From the NCBI GenBank assembly GCA_012861695.1, contig JAAOOA010000006.1, positions 29,679,811 to 29,743,810 on the forward strand: DNA of 64,000 nucleotides, read 5' to 3'. Both the position numbers and the translations under genes were made by a program. Source of the stretch: Trematomus loennbergii (lineage: Eukaryota > Chordata > Actinopteri > Perciformes > Nototheniidae). The notes below the pieces were generated by a model. That model was not told the origin of the DNA and ran no database searches. It saw nothing but the letters and a program-made list of their open reading frames with translations. Positions 11,434 through 23,786 of the stretch are shown one piece after another (within the stretch, counting starts at the first letter, position 1; every line of letters starts with the position of its first letter).

Positions 11434-12892
11434 GTGTGAGAAAAAGTTTTTAGAGAGTACTTGTCCATGGACAAGTGAGTTTGGCAATTTACTTGTCCGA
11501 ATACATTTTTCACTTGTCCAGAATGGACAAAAATTGGGGCCACTGGAATCTTCTTCTTCGCCAACGTATTTTACTTTTCCCCACGATTTTTACGTCACCG
11601 CTAACGTAAGTGAGCGGTAAGATTTTACTGCATCACACATACCTAGGGTTGGGTATAGTTTGGATTTTAACGATTCCGGTTCTGCTTTTCGATTCCGGTT
11701 ATTTTTGGTTCTCGATTCCGGTTCTTTGAGAGGGTAAAAATAAGTCCCATGACAAACTGGGAGAAAAACATATTTATGAAAACATTAAGTCAAATCTGTA
11801 TTCCTATTTAGAAATCACTTCATACTGTTTAATTTCTTACGGTTATTGAATACAATTATATAAAAATAATCTCTGCATTGTTTAGTTAGTTCTATGTGGT
11901 GCAGTTTGAGAATGTACAATTGGCCCAGTCTCCTCTGATGTTACACTGCAACCTGCCTGTGAGACAGAGTCCAACCACACATGTCCAACACATAGGCCTA
12001 ATAATAATAATACATTATATTTATAGCCTATAGGCCTAGCGCTTTTCTACAACTCAAAGACGCTTGCATGCTTACACATGTCCTGCAATACACATGCTGC
12101 AGCTGCCCACTGCTCACTGTTTGTAAAAGTAAATAAATACTATTTTCATTTCAATAATGTATTTTCTATACCCTGCTTCATAAACAATACTGACATCCCT
12201 GTGCTCCTCCGAGTCTGGGGGTCGGGGGATGTGAGGACAGCGCGAGGACACAGACAGGGAGGCTGATTTACTTCATAAAGGAAATGGCGTCAATATTAAC
12301 AACATAGGAGCTAAAACGCTTAATAACCTTCATTACGTGTTAAAGAAAGAACATAAGAAAGTTTGACAAAGATTAGGCTGTTAAACGGGCAGCGGGTCCG
12401 CTGTGTGTAGAAAGAGAGGGAGAGAGAGACGCTGAACTGCACCGTGCAGCGATCAGATGATCCGGAGCACAGAGAGAGAGAGAGCTGCGGTCCGCGGGGC
12501 TCGGCCTCCTGTCCTCACAACTCTTATTAATCACGGTACCGGACAATTGTTATTTGTTCCTACTCGGAACCGAGTTTTGCTTCCCAACCCTGCCACTGTG
12601 CAACACTTCCCGCACTGCCCCGCCCCCGTCTAACAGTACAGAAAGCGGCGAGATGCATTTCCTTAGGAATCGACAAGCAGAACCGAAACTAACATTTCTA
12701 AACGAACAATGGCGGACACGGACAATTTGCGAATGAGTTCTGCATTTTGTAAACTGAGTTTATCAATAATTTGTCAATAAATGAGGGCTAAAAACGTCAC
12801 TTGTCCGCTGGACAAGTCAATTGAAAGATCTACTTGTCCGACATTGTAAATAACACGTCCCGGGCGGTGGGACGGGTACTTTTTCGCACACT
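11434..12892. mobile_element. Non-autonomous hAT-like element, 8-bp target duplication
   Basis: GGAACTCA occurs at 11426-11433 and 12893-12900. The ends are GTGTGAGAAAAAGT (left) and AGTGTGCGAAAAAGT (right, minus strand). Removing one copy gives a continuous 'cagggaactcaccaag'. The subterminal regions carry several ACTTGTCC/GGACAAGT motifs on both sides, a hAT-like feature. No transposase is present. Confidence 0.75.
11643..12592. mobile_element. hAT-like element of the AGGGTTGGGTA type, nested
   Basis: The left end is CTAGGGTTGGGTATAG; the right end on the minus strand is CAGGGTTGGGAAG. The left subterminal part repeats 'cgattccggtt' three times, and the right has 'ctcggaaccgag'. No clear 8-bp duplication was found, so the boundaries are approximate. 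A related end lies at 26455-26516. Confidence 0.5.
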
Positions 12893-13780
12893 GGAACTCA
12901 CCAAGTTTCAGAAAACACAACCCTCTCTATTTTCCTCCATACCCAAATCTCTAAAAAAGGGGCTGCAACGGATCTGATAAAAACTGATCCAGATTTGAAC
13001 ACTGTCCTGACGTCAGGACGGTGGCGCTACGGCTATTGGGCCAACTCTCCACCTATCAGGGGAATGTGGGGTTGGGCCACGGCCGGCCATTGCCGCTCGA
13101 AAGCGCTGGAGACGCTGTAGTACATATGCCAGGCCTGTAAGTGGCGCTGTAGTGGCGCTGTAGTCTGCCACAAAAGCAGCAAAGAAGACTTCCCGCCCAT
13201 AGTTACCCTTCTGTTTATTCTCCGCTGTGGCTTTTTTTCTCCCTCCCCGAGGCAAGCGTTTGCTCCCGCTGCAATGCAATCCCTCCCCGTCGAGGCAAGC
13301 ACTGTAATTCTCTCCGGTTCGTCCACCAGCAGATGACAAACACCCACCTCTCCGCCTCTTCCAAGGAACGAGGGGACCGTGCGGCAGAGTTTCAGTTTCA
13401 GTTTCTTTCGCCGGTCAAGATGTCCATTAAAGTTTAAATCTTCCGGACAAAATTAGAAAAGTGCCGGTCAAAGGTCTTCTTTGTCATTTATTGAGCTTTA
13501 AAACAAATGAATAACGACTGAGATCGGAGACGGAGATCTCTTTTTCTCCCCCTTTTCTGACAGCCCAGCAGCTGATCAGAGCACGTCTCCCCTCTCCTGC
13601 AGGGGGGCGTGGTCAGCAGAATCAGACCCGTAGACAGCAAACAGCACATAGAGCGAAATGAGGCATGGCTAAAATGCATGATCTGTTTGGTATTTTGAAA
13701 ACAGAAACGTATAAATATACCTTATATAGGTATGGCCCTACAATATATCATTTAAATATAGCATGATAGGTCCACTTTAA

Positions 13781-14160
13781 GTCCACACTACTCAAAAATG
13801 TCCATGCAAATTGTTACCTTAATTTGTTTGAGTATTAGAAACTCATTTCTTTGAGTCAAAAATAATATAAACATTTAAGTTCCACTTGTTAACAGTTTAT
13901 TTTAAAATGTTCATTACACAATGACCTTTTTATAACAAATGTTCTCAAATATGAAATAAAAGTAAATACAAACATTAAATTAAAAGGCATGAACCTGCTT
14001 CCAACGTTTTTAACATCTCTTTTGGGTAGTTTAGGTTGAGTTTGTATATTAGCCCCACAGGCACAGGCTCTTGTCGCATCCGAGATTTGAAGGACTTCTG
14101 TTCCTTCAATCACTAGTTTTTGGTAAAACTAATGAAAAATATAACTATATTAAAATTAAA
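13781..14160. repeat. AT-rich MITE-like continuation
   Basis: Resumes the text broken at 11351 ('gtccacactactcaaaaatg', 'tttgagtcaaaa'). No gene; the minus frame at 13889-14113 has no domain. Confidence 0.35.
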
Positions 14161-16901
14161 TTAAAAAAATGATGTTTTTAAATATTATTTTGTAGAATAT
14201 CTTAGGCCCTCAGAGTGGGCCTAGAGGGCCCTGACGACTTGCCACTGCAATTGGCTAATGACAATACATTTGTGTCATTATAGTTTTCATTACCAAAATG
14301 ATCCGTGTGCGTTGAGGTTTTCCCCTGCCATGGTCTCTAACCCGGAGCAGACTAAATGTGGGGGGTCAGAGTCATCCTTCAGTAAGTACAGCCCCTCCTC
14401 AGCTTCTCTCTGAGCCTTCAGAGTGGAGACCTGGGAGCTGCTGGCCTCTGAAACATTCTTCTAATTTACGTCTGCCAGCACCAGGAAATTGAAGTCAAAG
14501 GTTCACTGCATCTTGTGCCACAAAAATGATCTACTAAGGACCAATGTGTGAAGGAGGGAGGCCAAATTAACCTGGACACTTATAAATGGGACACAAAGGG
14601 GAGTGAGTGTGTTTAAAAAATTCATGAAACACAGTGTAGCTGGTGCCAAAGTGCCTACAATTGGGGGCAATAGATTAAAACCCAGTAATTTCTCTAGGGC
14701 AGTGCACCTTGGTGCATGTATGTTTCTATATGAATACCTGCTAACCTGCAGCATTTCAGGCTCCCCTTAAACAGCTTTTTATGACCACTGGTATGGTGAG
14801 TTTTATCCCAATTTTCTGAACGGAAAATAATCAAGAGGAACAAACCTCAATATAATTGATTTCTCTGTATGATGTTTACTTTCCATATCAATACACTTTA
14901 GTAAAATCAGAACATACACTGATTTTAGTTGACCTTTAAGGAGCCCCTCATATGTTAAGTTTTAAACAATATATTGACAAAAGGATCACTGTGATTGTTT
15001 TCTTGATAATCTATTACTTATTTTAACAAAGCTGGGCTAGCTGATTCCTTCTTCTGCCAGTATTCTTTTACTAGCTACTAGATTTAGATTAACAATTTCA
15101 CAAATACAAGCGTGGTCTCAATCTTGTAATGAAACTCCAAGAAAGCAATCATTGTCAAACCATTCTTAAAACCAGTCTGTCACCTTTAATATGATGGAAA
15201 AAGGGTACATTTGCTGGTGTCTTAGTTTTATGGTGAGTCATTTAATTAGTCTGTACAGGACAGCTTTGTAACAATATATATTTCTATATCAGCACTGTCA
15301 CTCAAAATAGCCTAATAAAAGTCATCATGAAAGGTATTTGTTTGTATTTCCCCTTCCGTCTTGTAGGATATTGCATGCTCTGGCCTTTACCCAGCCTCCT
15401 TTTCCTTCCCCTCCTGTCTGCCTCTTTAGCTTGGCCAGTGGCCCAAAGTGTCTTGTAATCCTTGATCTCTGAGGTTCAGTGAATTACCACACACCTAAAA
15501 ACAGCCGACTCAATAAACGGGAGATTATTGGGACTTCTGACGATGTCAGCAGCAGCAGCAGATGCTGCAGCTCAGGGATGGAGGCTACAAATCTTTGAAT
15601 GCAGAGAACTTCACAGCTTGAACACCCACTAACGGCCCCTTCCACTAAATCAAACCATACATACAGTGCAGGCAGGGACATAATGATGCACTGGAAGGTA
15701 TTGTTAAGGCAGTTTGACGGAAAATTCATCCCAGCACTGCAGTGATCTGTGTTTTATCTTTGATCCTAAACCAGCCAATAGATGATTGACAGGTGCCGTC
15801 CTCCCTTTGAAGAAGTATGAAACCTTCTCACATCTGGCTTGACAAACCTGCAGTGCTGGTACTAGTGTTGAGTTTTTACTTCAGCATACTGGAAACATTT
15901 ACTTGGAAATGTAATCAATTGGTTTCAATCTGAATGAGAGGGGAGATCTACAAGTAAACCCTTCCTTTAGTTTCGATCTTTAATAATTTGCTCACAACAT
16001 TTGAGTCCTCGTCATGATACAATCAAGGCTCTGAGCCTGGTAACCAAAGGTGGACTGAGCTAAAAAACAATCGATTCACACTGAATCATTCAAGGTAATT
16101 ATCTCGGCTTGCAAAAACTAAGCTTGCAAGATGCAGGATTTTGTGAGAGGCCTGATGTATGCACAAAGCTGGAAACAAAGGCAGTGAACAAGAAAATAAG
16201 AAATAAAAAAGTATTCTACCAAAGTAAGCCTCACTGTGTTGAAGACAGACACTAGGCCTTTACTCACTGTTTACAGGGCCAAATCGGACGTCCGATAACA
16301 CACAACCCATTTGCATCACACAAACACACTGATATCACAGCAGGGTCAAAAGCATGGTCATGACTGTTGCTGTACTACTTTTAAATCGAACAATCTGTCT
16401 ACACTGACAGCTTCAACAGGTCCATTTGCCCGGTTAGTAAGGTTCATTTAGACTGCTTCAACAATGGGGCTGTGTCTCTGTTTGTGTTCTTCTGTAAATA
16501 CATTTGCTATTTTGATTGCATTGGTGCGCCCTATACGAAATATTGCAAAATGCAGAGCACTGAGTACTAGTATGTTGTACTTGTCATGGTCAAAAAGTAG
16601 AGTGTGAAACGCTGGACAATTCTCAGACACAACGGCCGCGATCTTGGCTACGTAGCAGAAGTTGGTGACTGCAGTTGCTGTGGTGAACACAGAACGATAC
16701 ATTGAAGTCATAAACGTGCTATTTTTCAGAATTTACTAAACGTACCAGTATGGTGGTGTCAAAAAGAAGCTACCGTTTATTTGATTGGTTTCATTGGGCT
16801 GTCTGAAATGTTTTGCTACTGCTAAGGATAACATTGCTAGATAGCTAGCTAACAGCGACGATCCTCACTTTGTGAAAGGGTACAGCAGCCATGTGCGGTT
16901 T
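14161..16901. other. Low-copy non-coding DNA
   Basis: About 2.7 kb with no supported gene, RNA or complete repeat. A repeat end (GACGACTTGCCACT) lies at about 14230. Frames at 14503-14754 and 15484-15729 show no domain. Confidence 0.55.
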
Positions 16902-17401
16902 TATGGGCTTAGATTTGTCTCATAAATATTTGTGTGAACATAAAAATAATTTGTGTGTAAATATGTGATTTGTAAATGTAAAACACCATCTACAAATGCA
17001 TTTAAAAGATTTGCAAACTCACAAATACATTTGCAAATGTAAAACGGATCTGCAAATAGGCAAAATATTTTCACAAATAAAAAAAAGATCTGTGAATACT
17101 ATAATTAATTTACAAATAAACAAAAGGAATTTGTGAATATCTCTTTAACATTGACAACTTTCGATCAGGCATTTGTATTTGTCAACCAAAAAAGCGCTTG
17201 TGGATCTCAAATCTCTGCTTGTGGATCTCAAATCTCTGCTTGTGGATCGTCTTTTTACACACACAAAGGTTTGAGACAAACTTTCCGCCGGTCTCGATCG
17301 AAATCTCCTCGTGTCACTCGGTTATTTTCGGAAACCACGTGATGGCCTGCTGATGAGGACATTTCCGCATTTCAAGGTTTCAAAGTAATAGCATGATGGC
17401 T

Positions 17402-17945
17402 CAGAGTCCTGCACGGGTCTGATTTTCACATATTGACAATTAGTTCCGCAAACCGACCTGACCCGTCGGCACAAGATCCGCAAACCGACCCGAACCCGCA
17501 TATCCTACGAGCAGTGAAAACATGCAATTATTAACACACGCAGTTGCGTATTTGGCTCAAAAAGCGTGGGATGTTGGTTATTTTCTCCATCTAGGATGTC
17601 ACCAAAAGCCTCCCAGACGTTGGATTTCGCTCTTGAGGAAGAGTTATTGACAATGCTGTATCTTCCGCTAGAGAGCTTCACCTCAGCCTTTTCGAATGTG
17701 GCGCGCTCAGCAGCAGTTTGATGCGGTGCAGAGGTTAGGATTATGCGCGGTCCCGCGGGGGACAGGTCTGAGGATTTAAACATTAAATTAAATTATTATT
17801 ATTTTAATATATTTATTATGCAACACCTGCGTCCCGACCCGCATCTTCTTTGTTTTACCCAGAACCGAACCCACTTTTTTTTTTGGAAAAAATACCACCC
17901 GAATAACTTTTTTTGCGGGTCACCTGTCGGGTACCCGACTCACAG
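17402..17945 (-). mobile_element. Short hAT-derived element with BED-type exon fragment
   Basis: On the minus strand, 17505-17783 encodes a fragment with ATFEKAEVKLSSGRYSIVNN followed by SNVWEAFGDILDGENN (17595-17627). This is the KSxVWxxFG start of BED-type zinc fingers in hAT transposases; the CxxC of the finger itself has been lost. The plus-strand text at 17402 (CAGAGTCCTGCACGGGTCTG) looks like a hAT terminus. The right boundary near 17945 is tentative because no target duplication was found. Confidence 0.55.
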
Positions 17946-18819
17946 CAGCCAATAAGGCCGCTCAAAGCTGCTTGACTTTGCATTACACTGAGTGGGTTAT
18001 GGTTGTATCGTATGTCGGTCAAGTACATCTCGGCCGGGGCAGCTGCAGATATGTTGGTCTGAAATGACAAATGGACACTCAAGAAATCACTAAGGACCTA
18101 CCGACCAAGAAGAAAACATAAACCACGTCTCTCCCATCAGTTAACGTATGTGAGGAAACAAGAGAGACTGAGTAAATGGCTAAAAAAAACACAACAGTTA
18201 CAGACGCGCTAGAGATTATTTTCGCTAGCACTCGTAAAAATGGAGCATCAGAACCAGTATAAAAATGTAAATATTACAGTAATAGTGTACTTTCACTTTG
18301 TGTGGAATGAAAAAAACATATTTATATTAAATTGTTGGTTGAAAAAAAGTTCTAATGCTGAATTTTTATTTGTACACATCACACAACCTTGGTATGTCAT
18401 ATGAAGTCATTCAGTCCTGATGTATCTCAGTCCCTGTTGTGGGGAAAGTAGATTGATAAACAACTATTTTACTCAAAATTTGAATTTAAACATTTTCATT
18501 TTAGACATGAATTACAAATGTATATACAGTGTTAGTTATATATATTACACTACTTTTGTGAACCTAAGACTTTGGTAAACCAAATCTAAAACACCAGAAA
18601 AATGGATGACATGAGTAAGTCTGTGTTTTCACAAGAGTTTTGAAGATGTAACACACGGGGTGCCATGTATAACAAGTACATTTAAAAGGTGATTTATAAG
18701 GAGACATCTAAAAAAGACTCAAGAGGGTTATTGCGCCGTTTTTGTATTACTATAATGAACAGCAATACGTTAGGTGCATTCTTTATCACCATCATTTTAT
18801 AGTGATACAGTTAGTTTGT

Positions 18820-19084
18820 GTTGGGGGGTGGGCGTGTCTGAAACTCGACCAACAACCAATCACATGAATCTCGGACACACAAGCACGCGGTTTGATTGGC
18901 TAGAGCTTGTACTGGCATATGAGCTTGTACGCTTCCGTCGAAGCTTCGAAAGTTGAACATTGCTCAACTTTTGAAGCGAGCAACGCGACCACAATGCAGT
19001 TCGGCAAAGCATGACGACACCCCATTCAAAGTGAATGGGCAGAAGCGTTGAAGCTTCAACGCACGCCGCCGTGTGGATGGGCCG
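18820..19084 (-). repeat. Truncated Harbinger relative of the 9872 element
   Basis: On the minus strand it begins CGGCCCATCCACACGGCGGC, next to TAA at 19085-19087, and shares with 9900-10120 the blocks 'gcttctgcccattcacttt', 'gttcaacttt' and 'tctagccaatcaaac'. The other terminus is absent, so the copy is truncated near 18820. Confidence 0.7.
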
Positions 19085-19280
19085 TAAGGCTACATTAAAT
19101 GTTGTAATATTCATTGTGTATACTGTGTATATACACTTCCTGTGTATTGCTTTTATTTGTATTTGTGTGGAAAACAAGTATTAACATAATACAATTAAAT
19201 ACAAATAAAGCAATAAACAGGAATATACATAAACAGTAGAAAGGACACAATGAATATTACAACCTTTAATGTAGCCTTAC
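19084..19280. repeat. 197-bp palindromic MITE
   Basis: About 36 bp at the left (GTAAGGCTACATTAAATGTT...) are repeated in inverse at 19245-19280 with one or two differences. The inner arms (tgcttttatttgta / tacaaataaagca) also pair, so nearly the whole unit could fold. Confidence 0.75.
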
Positions 19281-20046
19281 TGTGAAGGCTAACCTAAATA
19301 CAGTGCTTTTCTACAGATAACCTTACCACTGCACTGGTAAGGTAAAACAAGGCAGATTAATAAGATGGGAAGTGCTATGTAACTTTGACCTGCTTGAATG
19401 AATACACAACAAATATGAAGAAAGAGTTATCTCTGGGGCTACTTCGCTGCCAGCTGTAGCCCCCCGGGACCCGAAAGTGGCGTAGCCTAAGTAGCCTACT
19501 TCAACATCAATGCATATATGCTGTATTGGACAAATAACACAAACACAAACTAACTGTAACTGAAATCCGGAAATGTCATCATCAGCAGGCCATCACGTGG
19601 TTTCCGAAAATAACTGAGTGACACGAGCGGATTTCGGTCGAGACCGGCGTAAAGTTTGTCTCAAAACTCTGTGTGTGTAAAAAGACGATCCACAAGCAGA
19701 GATTTGAGATCCACAAGCAGAGATTTGAGATCCACAAGCGCATTTTTGGTCGACAAATACAAAATTAATTCACAAATGCCTGATCGAAAGTTGTCAATGT
19801 TAAAGAGATATTCACAAATTCCTTTTGTTTATTTGTAAATTAATTATAGTATTCACAGATCTTTTTTTTATTTGTGAAAATATTTTGCGTATTTGCAGAT
19901 GTGTTTTACATTTTTAAATGTATTTGTGAGTTTGCAAATCTGTTAAATGCATTTGTGGATGGTGTTTTACATTTACAAATCACATATTTACACACAAATT
20001 ATTTTTATGTTCACACAAATATGTATGAGACAAATCTAAGCCCATA

Positions 20047-21752
20047 GGAGACAAAGCACAGGTTTGGGGGGTGGCATTGGGATATATATTTTTTAAATCC
20101 TCTGGAGCAGAGAGAGGAGCTGTGTATTATTGTTATTGATTACTGCATCAGTGTTTCTTAGGGTCAAAAACACTAAACTCACAACTTAAAATGAAAGCAT
20201 TTAGTTTATTTAATAAAAGAGCACATGTTCAATGTGAAAAGTGACAGTAGATATAGATTAGTTGCAATTTGGTGCTATATATATATAAAAAATTAAGACA
20301 ATGGTAGGGGAAACACTGCAGATATTTCTTTGTGATCCCTTTGTGACACTTCAGATCACACATATTATACACAACAGAGGCTAGTGCTGAATCTGTCAGT
20401 CATAATTTATTTTCTCCATGTTGGTCCTTAAGATGCAGGAAGACAATCAGCAAAATTGTCCAATCACAAGTCACCTGTCAGTCTGTATAACTTCATTTTT
20501 AATCCATGCAACAATGTCAACATTTGTATTGGTACAGTCCAAATTAACTGAACTACATTATAAGTAGCTACAGCGAAAACAGGCCAGTGTAAAGACAGTG
20601 CCTGCACTGGTTAATACTGAAGAACATCTGTTTTGTCAGACATAGGACCTAAAATACTGCTGAATTGCACCCAGTGTGCTCAATTTGATATGTAAGCATT
20701 TTCTAGTGAGGGACAGAGTGATCTCTGTTAAAATAAATGCTGCTTCTATTTCACCGCAGTGCCTGTGTGCGTAATGATGCAATCTGCTCCAAGTAATCAC
20801 CTGAGCACTTTCCTCAGCAATAGAATGATTAAGAATCATTTTTGTCTCATGGCAACCACTTGAGATGTAGCCTGCAGATTTACTCGGAAAACGACTTTCT
20901 CTTTGGTTCTGCAATTTTAAAACTTAATTTCACGCCTTTCTAAAATATTAGACTCTTGACTGTCCAGCACATTCATCTCCACTCCCTCTCTTCACAGCCT
21001 TCTTAGGTTTGCACAGACTAGGGATATCTGCCAGGTAGGAATAAAATGGTCCACATATTGTAGCTAAATAGACTCTTACAAAAATACTATTTCTAGAGAT
21101 GGGTCCGTAACCACTTTTTTTTGTAGCTGTTCGACTATAGTTGCTGGGGTGCCAGTCAGGTCAGGCCTGACAATTTATAGTTAAGATCAAGTCAAACCCT
21201 ACAACGGGTACATGTTACCGACGGGAAAAACATATAGCACATGCCCCTCTTAACCAGTACAATATTTCTGTATTTTCAATAGTAATTTAATACCTTTGAA
21301 CAAAAACACACAACACATCTCTTTAAATGCAAACAAATACTATATTCAATAGTTCAAGAACAGTGAGTCCCATGTGAATGAAAAAGTATAATCCATATAG
21401 TTCATGAAAAATAGTCCAACAAAAATAATATAATCCACAAAACTCCGTTCCAGATATTCTTTGTACAGTCCACGGTTATTCCAAAACAATAATCCACATA
21501 GCGTATTAGTTTCAGTTCAGTTCACCAACCAAAGAAAACACATCTTCATTTAACTTCCCCCCCATCCTCCCACACAAACACTTTAAATAAATACAGATTA
21601 CCCTGCTTCGTGTAGTCCGGTCTGAGTAGAAAGTCCAGGCCGGGTTTTACGCCGTTTTCCCTGACTATCGAGAGTCGAAGTCCCGCCCTTCTACTTCTGC
21701 CCCATGGGACCTTATAAAGCCGGTCCCGCATGCTGGCTCTTACGGAACCGAC
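20047..21752. other. Low-copy non-coding DNA
   Basis: No supported gene. A short repeat-like end 'ctagagatgggtccg' lies at 21094, and 21667-21714 resembles the repeat at 418-462. The minus frame at 20636-20914 has no domain. Confidence 0.5.
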
Positions 21753-21755
21753 TAA

Positions 21756-22518
21756 TGGCGCGTTTCCACTACACGGCCTCGCTCGGCCCCGCTCGGTATG
21801 GCTGGGCCTCGTTAGGACTGGCTCACTTTATGGCGCATTTCCATTACAGTTTAGGAACTGGGGCAGTATCTATAGTAACGCAGTGTAGGCGGAGCCGTGA
21901 CGTGATCTTCAGAGGACCCCAGAAAAACAACACAGCCGTTAGCTGTTAGCACTCAGAGCTCACAGCTCCTCATATATGTTCAGAAACTAGACAAAAGTTA
22001 AACAAGTACAAACCACAGACTGCCTGTGTCATGGTGAATACAGTCGCTGCTTTATTTATGTCTGTATAGGCCGTTGTTGTGAGTGTGGACGGTCGGAGCA
22101 TATACTGCGTTAGCTTAGCCAATCTCCATTTAGAAAACAAGCATTTTAAAAGGTTTTTCCCCTGCCGTCTGTCTGCAGACTTGACAAAGCATTAATTCAT
22201 GGTTTTTACTAACCGGTATCAGTATGTTGTTACTTCGGCATCATTTTGAAACGTGTATTACAATTAAATCACGGTCAAATATGTCCATCTTGTTGTAGTT
22301 GTAGCCCCCTTGCCAGCGACGCTCTCTCTAGTTTAGCATACTCAGCCCGACTCAGCCTCGTTGTCTCTGGCCCTGGACCCACGATTTTATGAGGCCAGAA
22401 AAACTGTGAATTAGGACCCGCTGGCCGGTACTAGGCCAAGTGGAAACGCAACCAAAGACGGGCCGCTGACGTCACAGCCCTCTTAAACCGGGCTGCGCGC
22501 TGTCGTGGAAACGCGCCA
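21756..22518. mobile_element. PIF/Harbinger-type MITE with TAA target
   Basis: Ends TGGCGCGTTTCCACTACA (left) and TGGCGCGTTTCCACGACA (right, minus strand), with TAA at 21753-21755 and 22519-22521. A second terminus-like copy, TGGCGCATTTCCATTACA, starts at 21831, as if the left end had been duplicated internally. The 763-bp interior has no supported coding sequence. Confidence 0.82.
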
Positions 22519-22521
22519 TAA

Positions 22522-22961
22522 CTCCCCTTTTGTGTATGTACAGCTCTCAACATGCCCAGACTTGTAGTGATTTTCACCTCTTTTAATAATTTTCGTCTCA
22601 TTCTGAAAGAAAGAAGTGAAATGTGCCAACGTGACGGCCATCTTGGTGTTGGTGACGTGCGCGAGACCAGAGATGTAGTTCATTGAGCGTTTCACACAAA
22701 CAAATGTGTTACTTCACAGTTTTACGACAAATATTTTGTTTTTTGACTTGCAAAATTTTCTTTTAAATTGACAAACATCATATGTGTAATTCATGGCACA
22801 ATTCAAACGGGATCGAAAGATAATCTTTCTCTCTCCATTGACTTCAATACATAATTTTTCTCGCAGATGGGGGTGCTGCACCCCCCCTTCCCGCGTCCAT
22901 TCTCGATGTCTCGCAGATCCCACGCAGTAAACAGGAAATGAACCCAGCTCACACTGTCCGC
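22522..22961 (-). repeat. Repeat copy 2 (inverse of 461-600)
   Basis: Bases 22715-22862 are the inverse of 461-600 with few mismatches. The flanking 22863-22950 is C-rich and unrecognised. Confidence 0.55.
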
Positions 22962-23786
22962 CAGTGTTAATTTCGTCAACGAAAACTATGACGAAAAATG
23001 TTCGTCAACGACCTTTTTTACATGACTAAGACGAGACGATGACGAGCTAAAAATAGATTCTTGATAACGAAAATTTGACGAAATGTATATTTAGTTTTCG
23101 TTGACGAGACGAGACGGGACTAAGGTGTTAATGGTAGACTATCGGACATTCAAAATGCAGGGTATTTCCCCCCAATTGCCCGTCTTGTCTGTCAAAATGC
23201 ATCTTACATTTCTAACTTGCAATATCATTATTTCCACTCTCTTCACTCCAGAAGAGCGATCTCCCTCTCTCTCTCTGTGTGCGGGGGGCGGGGCCTAACA
23301 GACACGCTGCAACGGCACACAGAGATCTGCCGGGGACGGAGCGTTCAGAAGTATAGAGACACTCTACAAGGCTCGGTGTGGACAAAGCTCGTTTGCCATG
23401 TTTTCGCGTTAGCGCGTTGACACGAGTAGAGTAGTCTGTCCAAACAGCCGGCCAAAAGGCGTCATATTCAGTCGGAGAAATGCACAATTTTCGACTTCCT
23501 TAACTCGTAGCTCTGTTGCCCCAATTACGAGACGTACATCAGGTTTGCAGAGGTGGGAAGTACTCAGATCTTGTAGCTAAGTAAAAAAATACCATAGTGT
23601 AGAAGAGTTCCTCAAGTCAAAGTATGATCATCAAAATATAGTGAAAGTAGCGACAGTAAAAGTAGTCATTGTGCAGATTGGTCCATTTCAGAATAATATA
23701 TGATATGTTTTATAATGATTGATCATTAAAGTGTTCTCAAAACTGGTAAAGGTGCAGCTAGTTTGAATGACTTTGTATACTGCAGG

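Larger units (their letters stand above)
11356..13776. mobile_element. TTAA-flanked DNA transposon carrying a nested hAT-like element
   Basis: Terminal repeats AGGGGACCTATCATG (left) and AGTGGACCTATCATG (right, minus strand) are flanked by TTAA at 11352-11355 and 13777-13780. The target is that of piggyBac and Kolobok elements. The 2.4-kb length includes the nested element at 11434-12892. The right interior (13480-13760) matches the copies at 27840-27940 and 6510-6540. No transposase frame is present. The CpG-rich frames at 13013-13347 are not recognised as protein. Confidence 0.75.
16904..20044. mobile_element. Element with ~475-bp terminal inverted repeats, TA-flanked
   Basis: Left arm 16904-17374 and right arm 19561-20044 are inverted copies, starting TGGGCTTAGATTTGTCTCA, with TA outside each end. 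Each arm holds a directly repeated 'tgcttgtggatctcaaatc' unit. Within the 2.2-kb interior are a ZBED-type hAT fragment (17402-17945), a Harbinger relative (about 18820-19084) and a 197-bp palindrome (19084-19280). No frame long enough for a transposase is seen. The superfamily is not clear; TA targets fit Tc1/mariner-like foldbacks among others. Confidence 0.8.

Noticed and set aside
13013..13347. Overlapping minus frames of 104 and 108 codons in GC-rich DNA
   Set aside because: GC-rich sequence inside a TTAA element lengthens chance frames; no domain seen.
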